Below, one piece after another: positions 55,617-64,000 of a stretch of DNA of 64,000 bases (within the stretch, counting starts at the first letter, position 1; every line of letters begins with the position of its first letter). Below the pieces are notes generated by a model. That model worked only from the letters and a program-made list of their open reading frames with translations, searched no databases and was not told the DNA's origin. The position numbers and the translations under genes are program-made. Source of the DNA: Zeaxanthinibacter sp. PT1 (GTDB lineage Bacteria; Bacteroidota; Bacteroidia; Flavobacteriales; Flavobacteriaceae); the NCBI RefSeq assembly GCF_028464225.1, contig NZ_JAQPCN010000001.1, forward strand, positions 806,001-870,000, in the 5' to 3' direction.

Positions 55617-58600
55617 ATGTTTTTCAAAACTATTTACGTTGTGATCAAAAGAAATAACCTTGCAAGATTTTTATTATCCGCAACACTATTGATTAGTGTT
55701 GTGGGGTTTGCACAGGAGTATAACAATTTTGAGGTTCGTTACCAAACCAACCTCAAGGGGGACCTTACGTTTATCGCGAACAACATCCTTAACCGGGATG
55801 GAGGTTCAGGAAGTACAGAGCCGGAAGATGCGTACAACGCAACCGGCAATTCATCCACGTATAACGATTGGATGAATATGCAGTATATCGATGTAGATGG
55901 AGACCCGTCTACCTTCAGTTCAAGCAGTGCCACATTTACCTTTCCCAACAACAGTTGTAACCTGATCCGATATGCCGGTCTCTACTGGTCTGCCACCTAT
56001 CCCAGCGAACAGGCGGGGCAGGCACTGGGAACCAACAGGCAGAACGATTTTAACCAGGTCAAGCTAAAGGTCCCCGGTGGATCTTATGTCGATATAACAG
56101 CAGACGAAGTGCTCTTTGACGGTTTCACCAACGTTGATCCTTCTATCACCCAGAATAGTCCGTATGCTTGTTATGCGGACATTACTGCGTTATTGACCGG
56201 TCTGGCCAACCCTGAAGGAGATTACACCGTCGCTAATATGAGGGCAGTGACCGGGTCACTTTCTCCGGGTGGAGGAGCCGCTGCCGGATGGACCCTCGTA
56301 ATCGTATACGAAAACCCTTCCTATACCGGGAAAAAGATCACCACTTTTGACGGTTTCGCCAGGGTACGTGCCGGGGAGCAGGTAGATATCAATTATACCG
56401 GATTTAATACAATTCCAGTGGGGCCGGTACGCGCCCGCCTAGGGGTTGCCGCTTTAGAAGGCGATAACCGTATTAAAGGGGATGAGCTTCACATCAGCGC
56501 CGCGAGTGTTGGCGGCTTTACCCGGCTGGAAAATGCCGTAAATCCTAAAGACAACTTTTTCAACAGTAATATTACCATAGACGGTGCCATTAGCACCAAC
56601 CGAAATCCCAACAGTGTAAATACCCTGGGTTACGATTCTGATATCTTCCAGGTACAGAACGGAGGAAATTCGGTGATCCCAAACAATGAGACCGCGGCGA
56701 CCCTGAGGTTCACTTCAGACGGGGATCAATATTATCCCTTCTTTCAATCATTCAATGTTGAGGTCATTGAACCTAACGTGGTGGTGGAAAAGAAGGTGGA
56801 AGATATTGCCGGAAACGATATTACAGGTATGGGAGTCAACCTGGGGCAGACCCTGGATTATGTCCTCACCATTCAGAACATTGGCAATGACGATGCACAG
56901 AATTACAGTCTGCGGGATGTGTTGCCGACCAACGTCACCCTAGATGAAGCTAATATCTCTACTTCCGGGGGAGTCAATTATACCTATGATGCCCTTTCGC
57001 ACGAAATTACCTTTACTGTAGATGACAATAAACTAGAGGAAGGAGATCCGCCGGTCAGTATACGCATGCGGGTACAGGTGGCACAGAACTGCTATGATTT
57101 TGTTAATGCGTGTTCCGATATTATTGAGAACGTCGCATTCTCTACCTATATGGGGGTATTAAACCCGATAACGATTACAGACGACCCCAGTGTCAACGAT
57201 TTTGACGATTGTGGATTCACCAATGCCGGGGCAACCAATTTCCTGTTGGATGACCTTACTGCCTGTGATTATAGCAGGACGATACAAATGTGCGGTGGCA
57301 GTGCCACCCTGGATGTAGGTGATGGTTTTGATTCTTATACCTGGTACGTGGATGAGAACAATGACGGGATGCTGGATGCGGGCGACACGGTCATTACCGA
57401 TGGAGATCCTGATAATGATCCAAGCACCCTTATTGTAACCGAATACAGAACCTACATTGCTGATAAATATACCTCGGACCCATGTAAAGATTACCAGGAG
57501 ATCATCACGGTTGAGCCTTTCGGAACAGGCCATACCAACCCTATTATCGACCTGATCAACGATACTACTAATACGGTTGAAGGAGAAGTGGTTGTCTGCC
57601 CGAATGATGGGGAGGAACTACCTACGGTATTCTTATGTGGGCTGAATGACACCGAATTGCTGTCCGTAAACCTTCCGGACGCCTTAAGTATTCAATGGGA
57701 CCAGCTGGATACCGCAAGTTGCGGATCTCCGGGACCTGATTGTGCCAATAAGATTGCCGGTTGTACCTGGAATAACGTGGGTAACGGGAACGATTTTGTC
57801 GCCTCGGACTCAGGGGAATACCGCATTACCATTAACTACGAGAACGGATGTTTTACACGCTTTTACTTTAACATCTTTAAAAATCCACTTGATCCTCAAG
57901 TCAATACTCGTGATATTATCTGTGCCACGCCCGGTAACATTACCGTTACCAATATGCCTGCGGATTATGAATACCAGTTGATAGACCAGTCTACCGGTAC
58001 TATCCTGGTTCCTTACAGCGCTAATAACGGGCCTTCATTCACCATTAATACAAATGGTGCCTACGAAGTGGAAATGCGCCAAATCGGGGTGACCGACGGT
58101 TGTATCTTCAGATTAGACAATATTGGTATCCTGCTCAGGGACTACCAGGTAGATATTTCCACCAAGGACACAGATTGTAACGGACTTGGAGAGATCTCCA
58201 TTTCTGCACTCGATGTTGAACCACAGTATTATTATGAAATTTCACAAGGCGGGGTATCTGTAGATACTTTTGGACCCTCGGACGATAACAATTACACTTT
58301 CCAGAACCTCACTGATGGGGTCTATGATGTATTGGTGACTACAGACGATGGTTGTTCTTATACAGAACAGCTTACCATCTTTGATGTGACCAACCTCGCA
58401 GTGAACGCTTCAACCACGAAACCCATCGATTGTACAGATGGGGTCATCACAGTGAATGGTTCCGGTGGATTCGCCGGTCCGGGATACCAGTACGCCATCT
58501 GGAGCTATAACGGGGTAGATCTTTACCCTAACGTTGCCTCAATTCCGGCTGCAGCTTACCAGGGCACGAACGAATTCTACTTTACCAACGGGGAAGAAGG

Positions 58601-61600
58601 AGATTACGAATTCGTAGTAGTAGACGGGAATAACTGCTCTGCCATTTCCAATATCGCTTCCATAGCTATTGCTCCTGCAGTAGACTATACCATCGCCACA
58701 TCCGATGAACAATGCTTTGGAGATGAAGACGGTACGCTGACAGTCAATGTAACCAACTATAATGGGTATTCGGTTAATTACGAGATCACCCGCCCTGACG
58801 GTTCAAAAAACAATAACAATTCTGGTGTCTTTACAGACCTGGAGCAGGGCAATTACACCCTGACCATGACTGCTGATAATGGTACAGACAGCTGTTCTTT
58901 TGATACACCTTTCACCATAGGAGGACCTGTAGATGCAGTTTTTGGAGACGGGGTACTTATACAGCACGACGGATGTAATGGTGGAGGGATCATCGAAGCA
59001 CAGAATGTCACAGGCGGAATTTCTCCTTACGAATACAGTATTGACCAGGTGAATTACATCTCCGGTCCGGGTGCTGAACGATTCACAGGACTATCCAAGG
59101 GGGATTACCGTATCTATATCCGGGATGCCAGCGGCTGTGTTTACCGCACTCCAAAGATAGATGTGGATGAAGTTGACGGGCCTGACAGGCTTCACGTACG
59201 TGATATGTCTGATGTTACTTGTCCCAGCAATACCGCCGATGTCAGTCTTCACGTTCATGATGGAGAAGAGCCTTATACTTTCGAAATCATTGCCCCAATG
59301 GCGATCCCTTCTTCCAGTGTAGATGAAGACGAAGGCTTTTTTGATGGCCTGGCCCCGGGAACCTATACCGCCAGGGTTACCGACGCTAACGGGTGTACTT
59401 TTGATGACGTATTCACTATAGACCCCATTCCGCTTATCCAGGTAAGCGCTACTTCCGTTAGGGATGTAAGCTGTGTTGGTGGATCCGACGGGCGTATTGA
59501 ATTAAACATCACCGACTTTGAAGATAAGTATAGCTACTTCCTCGATGGCGTGGAAATAGATAAGGACGAGGATGATGCTACGCAGACTATCAGTGGGCTC
59601 CCTGCCGGCACCTATACCATCATGGTCCGGGATAAAGATCTGGATTGCGAGGATACTATCAGTGTTACAGTTGCTGAACCTGCTTCTGCACTGAGCTTTA
59701 CGGAAACTGTTAGTCCGCTTACCTGTACCACCGACGCATCCCTGGATATTGATGCCAGTGGTGGATGGGGCGGTTACAGCTACGAAGTAGAACAACCTGA
59801 TGGAACCTTTCTTGGGCCACAGGGCAGCGATATCTTCAACAATTTGGCCCAGGTAGGAACCTATACCATTACAGTAAGGGATTCAGGAGGCTGTGCCACT
59901 ACCGGCACTTTTGACGTGATCTCTACGACCAACCCTGTAGTTATCCTTGCCGCGACTACAGATCTTTGTTACGACCCTGTTAACGGGGTAAGCCTTACTG
60001 CTAGTGTCAGTGGCGGAGTAGCTCCTTACGCTTATAGTATCAACGGTGCACCCGGGCAGACCACCGGTGTATTTGACAACCTTAGCCCGGGAGTGTATAC
60101 CGTAGTGGTCACTGACTCCTACGGATGTACCGGGACCTCGAATAGTATTACAATTGAACCCCAACTAACTTTAAGCGCTACCCTTGTTAAAGAGCTGGAT
60201 TGTACTGCTTCACCGGATGCGGTCATCGATGTTACCATCAACGGGGGATATGCTCCCTTTAGCTACGAGGTGAATGGCGGCGGAAGCAATGCCGTGGCCG
60301 GGAATACCTTCACCTACACGACGGCTGTGGACGGCACTTTCAACTTTACTATCACGGATAGTGAAGGCTGTTCCGCCACGACCCAGGTGATCGTAGACCC
60401 TATAACTAATCCCGTAGCAACTCATAACCCGACCGATCCTTCCTGTGACGGGGCAGGAGACGGGATCGTAGAGATACTGATCGACAATAATTTCGGAACA
60501 CCGCCTTACCAGGTCAATTTTGACGGGGCCGGACTCTCTGCCCAGACCTACTATAACGGTTTAAATGCAGGCACATATACCTATGTAATAGAAGACAGCA
60601 AGGGATGTACTTATACTGATACCGTAGTGCTGACCGCTCCGAACCCCATGGCCGGCGATGCGGTCATCATACAGGATTTTACCTGCCTGCAAAGCGGAAC
60701 CCTGCAGGCTCAGAATGTGACCGGCGGAACAGCTCCATATGAATACAGCCTTGACGGCGTGACCTTCAACTCGGGTGCAGGTGCAGACACTTTTAGCGGT
60801 CTCTCTGACGGGACATACAATATTTTTATCCGGGATGCCAATGGTTGTGTATTCACCACTGTGAACGTGAACATCCCTGCCCTGGATCCACCAACAGACA
60901 TCACTTTTGCCGCCACGGCGCCCAACTGCCCGGCACAGACTTCTGATGTAACCTTGACCGTTTCAGACGGGGTGGGAAGTATTACCTACGAGATTATCGC
61001 TCCAGCAGCGGCCGTAATCGACAACGGCAACAACAATGTATTTCCAGGGCTTGCTCCTGACACCTATACCTTCAGGGTTACTGATGCTAACGATTGTAGC
61101 TATGAAGAGAATTTTACCATCAACCCGGTTACCCCTATAGACATCACCGGTACACTGATCAGGAACGTCTCCTGCGTGGGATCTTCAGATGGATCTGTCG
61201 AATTTAATGTAAGTGGTTTCTCTGCTACCTATGCTTATAGTGTAAATGGCGGTGCTGCAACAACAGCACAATCCTCAGGAACCATCAGCCTGAACGGGCT
61301 TCCGGCAGGAAACCATACCATAATAGTCACCGACGAGACGACGAATTGTACCGATTCTGCAACCGTCACTGTAGATGAACCTTCAATCCCCTTGAGCTTT
61401 ACCTTCGTGGTAACCCCGCTTACCTGTGATGTAGAAGGAACCGTTACCATTAACGCACAGGATGGCTGGCCACAATACACCTATGAAGTTGAAGAGCCGG
61501 ATGGTACCATCCTGGGGCCACAGCCGGGTAACTTCTTCAGTGGGCTGAACCAGGTAGGAACCCATATCATCCGTGTAACCGATTCCGGTGGATGTACGGA

Positions 61601-64000
61601 GACAGATTCTTTTGACATCGTGACTCCTGCAAATCCAACCGCCAGTATTGATGCGGCATCGGACCTGTGCTACAGTTCTACCAACCTGGCAGATGTAGTG
61701 GTAGGAGCTTCAGGCGGAAATGCCCCGTATTATTACCGAATCAATGGCGGACCAACCCAAACCTCCAATACATTCAGCGACCTTATCCCGGGATCTTATA
61801 CGTTTACCGTCCTGGACAGCAATGGATGTTCTGACGATGTAAGCCTGGATATTGAGCCCGAACTTACGGCCAATGCAGTACTAACCAAAGACCTGGATTG
61901 TACCGCTTCTCCCGATGCTATCATTGATGTAGCTACCAACGGTGGTTACGGGCCTTATACCTATGAAATTAACTTCAATGGTGGAGGTTATGTGCCTGTA
62001 TGCGATTGTTTTCCTTACACCACTTCTACTGCCGGAACCTACCAGTTCCGAGTAACCGACAGCCAGGGATGTGTGGGAGAATCCAATATAGTGACGGTAA
62101 CTCCTGCCGTAAACCCACAAGCAACTGCGATCACTACCGACCCTTCCTGTAACGGGAACAGTGATGGGGTCGTGGAAATAGATATCGATGCTAGTTTCGG
62201 CGTTGCACCCTACCAAGTGGATTTCAATGGTGCCGGGTTCACCGCACAAACCGTGTACAGCGGCTTACCAGGTGGCAATTATAACTATATCGTAAGAGAC
62301 AGTAAAGGCTGTGTGTACAATGACACCGCCGTACTGAACGATCCTGCGCCCTTTATCGCAACAGTAACACCAACCAATGTATCCTGTGGTGGTGCCGGGG
62401 ATATCCCCGGGAATATCGTAGTAGATATTACCAGTGGCGGAGTTCCGGGCTTTACTTATACCCTGTATGATAACCAGAACAACCTCGCTGTAACAACCAG
62501 TGCCAATCCACAAGTAACAGCAGCCACATCAGTTACCTTTGATGGTCTTGAATTTGGCGACTATTACATACGAATTATCGACGCCAATGGCTGTGAATAT
62601 TACGAGAACCCAATCCGTATCTTGTCCAACCCTTTCCTGAGCCTGAGTTCGGCTCCGGCTGCGGTGGACTGTATCAGCGGAGGAACCGTCGAGCTCCTGG
62701 CTTCCGGTGGTTCTGGTAATTATACCTTTACCATGTACGATATCGGGACGCCTCCGAATACAGAAGTAGCCGGGCCTGGGGCAAGCGAAGAAACAGCAAC
62801 TTACACCGGTCTTAACCCGGGGCAGACGTACATCTTTAAGGCAGTAGATAACGCAAATGGTTGTACCAGTTACGTAGAAGCGACTATCCCTAATGTCTCG
62901 CTTATCGACGTAGTTGCAGACCCGGTTATACAGGATATCAGCTGTAATGGTGCCAATGATGGTTCCATTAGCTTCCAGGTAGAAGATTATGATCCTAGTG
63001 TGGTTAATATCAATTTCAGTATACTGCGTGCTGTTTCTAATATTCCATTAGCCGGACCGGGCTACAGCGGGTCTTTCCCGACCAACGGGGGAGCGCCGAC
63101 CGTAGCACATACGATTTCAAATATCCCTCCGGGAGATTATGTCCTGTTATTCGAGGAAAATGAGAGCCCATTCTGCTCTAACACTTATGCGTTCAGGATC
63201 ATAGAGCCTACACCATTGTCACTGAACCTCTTGGATCAGAATAATGCCAATTGTAACGAATTCGGCCAGGTGACTGTACGTGCCCAGGGCGGAAGCGGTC
63301 CTTATACCTATGCTTTCGTAGAAGATGGGAACGCACCTGTTGCAGCCGATTTCACAAGCAGTTCTTATGCCGAACTGGATCCTGCGATTAATACCGCCTG
63401 GGATGTTTACGCCCAGGACGCCAGGGGTTGTATCACCGCTCCTATAGACATCACAGTCACAACAGATCCAAGCCCGGTCATAGACCTGGTGGCGCTGAAC
63501 CAGTGTGCTGCACAGGAAGGAAGTTTTGAAATAGAGGTAACGCTGAACATCGAAGGCGTCGGCCCCTATACCCTAAGCCTTAATGGCGGGGCATTCCAGT
63601 CCTGTACCCTTACCAATGCTGGAGATACTAAATTATTTGGCGGGCTCAGCTCCGGTACCCACACCGTAACCATCCGCGATTCCAATGGTTGTGAGCACAG
63701 TATGAGTGTGGATGTGTTTCCTCCTTCTTCATTGTCTGCAGAAGCTACGGTACAACCTACCTGTGCACTGAACGACGGGCAGATCCTGCTAACTCCTTAC
63801 GGGGGATCCGGAGCCTATACCTATGACCTGATCAATAACGGAACAGGTCTGAGCGAAGCCTTCGGAGGTGTGCCACAGGCATCCCCTTTATTTACTGCCC
63901 TTGCCCCGGGTAATTATACCGCCTATATCTACGATACCGTTGCTGTGGGTTGTAGCGCCTCGGTGACTTTAGATCTTGAAGTGCCTACCGCAGTGAGCTT
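55617..64000 (+). CDS. Second giant SprB-like adhesin (partial, open at the right edge)
   Basis: At least 2794 residues with no stop before the window ends. The start is the ATG at 55617 ([14 protein letters not shown]) or the GTG at 55641; both give a signal peptide ending VGFAQ. Residues about 30-380 form a head domain absent from the first adhesin ([33 protein letters not shown]). A DUF11-like domain follows at about 380-525. From about residue 640 (57537) the protein is collinear with the first adhesin from its mature N-terminus onward. The shared pieces are the [21 protein letters not shown] and SANNGP segments, then SprB modules with the same paired cysteines. The C-terminus lies outside; a type B sorting domain is expected but not seen. 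Confidence 0.85.
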   Translation, partial: MFFKTIYVVIKRNNLARFLLSATLLISVVGFAQEYNNFEVRYQTNLKGDLTFIANNILNRDGGSGSTEPEDAYNATGNSSTYNDWMNMQYIDVDGDPSTFSSSSATFTFPNNSCNLIRYAGLYWSATYPSEQAGQALGTNRQNDFNQVKLKVPGGSYVDITADEVLFDGFTNVDPSITQNSPYACYADITALLTGLANPEGDYTVANMRAVTGSLSPGGGAAAGWTLVIVYENPSYTGKKITTFDGFARVRAGEQVDINYTGFNTIPVGPVRARLGVAALEGDNRIKGDELHISAASVGGFTRLENAVNPKDNFFNSNITIDGAISTNRNPNSVNTLGYDSDIFQVQNGGNSVIPNNETAATLRFTSDGDQYYPFFQSFNVEVIEPNVVVEKKVEDIAGNDITGMGVNLGQTLDYVLTIQNIGNDDAQNYSLRDVLPTNVTLDEANISTSGGVNYTYDALSHEITFTVDDNKLEEGDPPVSIRMRVQVAQNCYDFVNACSDIIENVAFSTYMGVLNPITITDDPSVNDFDDCGFTNAGATNFLLDDLTACDYSRTIQMCGGSATLDVGDGFDSYTWYVDENNDGMLDAGDTVITDGDPDNDPSTLIVTEYRTYIADKYTSDPCKDYQEIITVEPFGTGHTNPIIDLINDTTNTVEGEVVVCPNDGEELPTVFLCGLNDTELLSVNLPDALSIQWDQLDTASCGSPGPDCANKIAGCTWNNVGNGNDFVASDSGEYRITINYENGCFTRFYFNIFKNPLDPQVNTRDIICATPGNITVTNMPADYEYQLIDQSTGTILVPYSANNGPSFTINTNGAYEVEMRQIGVTDGCIFRLDNIGILLRDYQVDISTKDTDCNGLGEISISALDVEPQYYYEISQGGVSVDTFGPSDDNNYTFQNLTDGVYDVLVTTDDGCSYTEQLTIFDVTNLAVNASTTKPIDCTDGVITVNGSGGFAGPGYQYAIWSYNGVDLYPNVASIPAAAYQGTNEFYFTNGEEGDYEFVVVDGNNCSAISNIASIAIAPAVDYTIATSDEQCFGDEDGTLTVNVTNYNGYSVNYEITRPDGSKNNNNSGVFTDLEQGNYTLTMTADNGTDSCSFDTPFTIGGPVDAVFGDGVLIQHDGCNGGGIIEAQNVTGGISPYEYSIDQVNYISGPGAERFTGLSKGDYRIYIRDASGCVYRTPKIDVDEVDGPDRLHVRDMSDVTCPSNTADVSLHVHDGEEPYTFEIIAPMAIPSSSVDEDEGFFDGLAPGTYTARVTDANGCTFDDVFTIDPIPLIQVSATSVRDVSCVGGSDGRIELNITDFEDKYSYFLDGVEIDKDEDDATQTISGLPAGTYTIMVRDKDLDCEDTISVTVAEPASALSFTETVSPLTCTTDASLDIDASGGWGGYSYEVEQPDGTFLGPQGSDIFNNLAQVGTYTITVRDSGGCATTGTFDVISTTNPVVILAATTDLCYDPVNGVSLTASVSGGVAPYAYSINGAPGQTTGVFDNLSPGVYTVVVTDSYGCTGTSNSITIEPQLTLSATLVKELDCTASPDAVIDVTINGGYAPFSYEVNGGGSNAVAGNTFTYTTAVDGTFNFTITDSEGCSATTQVIVDPITNPVATHNPTDPSCDGAGDGIVEILIDNNFGTPPYQVNFDGAGLSAQTYYNGLNAGTYTYVIEDSKGCTYTDTVVLTAPNPMAGDAVIIQDFTCLQSGTLQAQNVTGGTAPYEYSLDGVTFNSGAGADTFSGLSDGTYNIFIRDANGCVFTTVNVNIPALDPPTDITFAATAPNCPAQTSDVTLTVSDGVGSITYEIIAPAAAVIDNGNNNVFPGLAPDTYTFRVTDANDCSYEENFTINPVTPIDITGTLIRNVSCVGSSDGSVEFNVSGFSATYAYSVNGGAATTAQSSGTISLNGLPAGNHTIIVTDETTNCTDSATVTVDEPSIPLSFTFVVTPLTCDVEGTVTINAQDGWPQYTYEVEEPDGTILGPQPGNFFSGLNQVGTHIIRVTDSGGCTETDSFDIVTPANPTASIDAASDLCYSSTNLADVVVGASGGNAPYYYRINGGPTQTSNTFSDLIPGSYTFTVLDSNGCSDDVSLDIEPELTANAVLTKDLDCTASPDAIIDVATNGGYGPYTYEINFNGGGYVPVCDCFPYTTSTAGTYQFRVTDSQGCVGESNIVTVTPAVNPQATAITTDPSCNGNSDGVVEIDIDASFGVAPYQVDFNGAGFTAQTVYSGLPGGNYNYIVRDSKGCVYNDTAVLNDPAPFIATVTPTNVSCGGAGDIPGNIVVDITSGGVPGFTYTLYDNQNNLAVTTSANPQVTAATSVTFDGLEFGDYYIRIIDANGCEYYENPIRILSNPFLSLSSAPAAVDCISGGTVELLASGGSGNYTFTMYDIGTPPNTEVAGPGASEETATYTGLNPGQTYIFKAVDNANGCTSYVEATIPNVSLIDVVADPVIQDISCNGANDGSISFQVEDYDPSVVNINFSILRAVSNIPLAGPGYSGSFPTNGGAPTVAHTISNIPPGDYVLLFEENESPFCSNTYAFRIIEPTPLSLNLLDQNNANCNEFGQVTVRAQGGSGPYTYAFVEDGNAPVAADFTSSSYAELDPAINTAWDVYAQDARGCITAPIDITVTTDPSPVIDLVALNQCAAQEGSFEIEVTLNIEGVGPYTLSLNGGAFQSCTLTNAGDTKLFGGLSSGTHTVTIRDSNGCEHSMSVDVFPPSSLSAEATVQPTCALNDGQILLTPYGGSGAYTYDLINNGTGLSEAFGGVPQASPLFTALAPGNYTAYIYDTVAVGCSASVTLDLEVPTAVS
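57537..64000 (+). repeat. Tandem paralogous segment matching 43811-50268
   Basis: Landmarks align at nearly constant offset: 57537 with 43811 (13726), 61992 with 48275 (13717) and 63723 with 49991 (13732). The two arrays are an ancient head-to-tail duplication. A 38-base identical stretch occurs at 62052-62089 and 48335-48372. Confidence 0.8.

Noticed and set aside
43718-64000. Dense periodic DNA considered as a CRISPR array or satellite
   Set aside because: The periodicity is in coding frame, the units are diverged, and they encode SprB modules; there are no short identical repeats with unique spacers.
1-64000. tRNA, rRNA or insertion sequences
   Set aside because: Reading the intergenic stretches showed no tRNA T-loop signature with matching stems, no rRNA sequence and no transposase or terminal inverted repeats.

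Overview
The window comes from a chromosome of a member of the Flavobacteriaceae (Bacteroidota). Evidence: type IX secretion (T9SS) type B C-terminal sorting domains, PorP/SprF barrels, SprB-repeat adhesins, lineage-restricted small families, and Bacteroidota-type -7 promoter boxes (TAnnTTTG) in front of many housekeeping genes. The genus cannot be fixed from the sequence alone. Two perfect ParB-binding (parS) palindromes flank mnmG, which suggests an origin-proximal location.

Layout. 0-7.7 kb (minus strand): a surface-polysaccharide operon. Read 5' to 3' it holds a conserved protein with a nucleoside-phosphorylase-like C-terminus, a Wzz-like chain-length regulator, the dTDP-L-rhamnose genes rfbB-rfbA-rfbC-rfbD, and a wbpD-wbpE-wbpB cassette for a 2,3-diacetamido-glucuronic acid sugar (wbpB runs off the left edge). 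7.8-10.6 kb: GH3-like protein, M23 peptidase, TatA. 10.9-19.9 kb (plus): first T9SS cargo locus, with a 1720-residue multi-domain surface protein, a PorP/SprF partner and a SPOR/TPR/beta-propeller/OmpA periplasmic protein of PorE type. 20-37 kb: mostly housekeeping and envelope genes (a 55-residue membrane protein, DUF4837 lipoprotein, MltD-like transglycosylase, pgk, holB, DoxX-like, Skp-like, methyltransferase, mnmG, ybeY, a DUF4175 gene interrupted by an in-frame stop, gltX, SPFH protein, a YtxH/holin-like stress cluster). 37.4-39.1 kb: glnS.

39.4-64 kb (plus): second T9SS locus with sprC-sprD-sprB organisation. A SprC-like protein and a SprD-like barrel/SPOR fusion are followed by a complete 3870-residue SprB-like adhesin, and then by a second giant SprB-like gene that is still open at the right edge. 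The second adhesin has an extra head of about 640 residues. From there it is collinear with the first at an almost constant offset of about 13.72 kb, apart from one pair of swapped modules.

How the parts fit. The T9SS cargo proteins, their dedicated SprF/PorE/SprD-type partners, and a Wbp sugar pathway of the kind that supplies the cargo-linking sugar in Porphyromonas gingivalis lie within one window. A TTTCACAACA element occurs in the non-coding DNA upstream of all four T9SS transcription starts. In two of them a second 10-bp block follows at identical spacing. This is the best candidate here for an undescribed control circuit.
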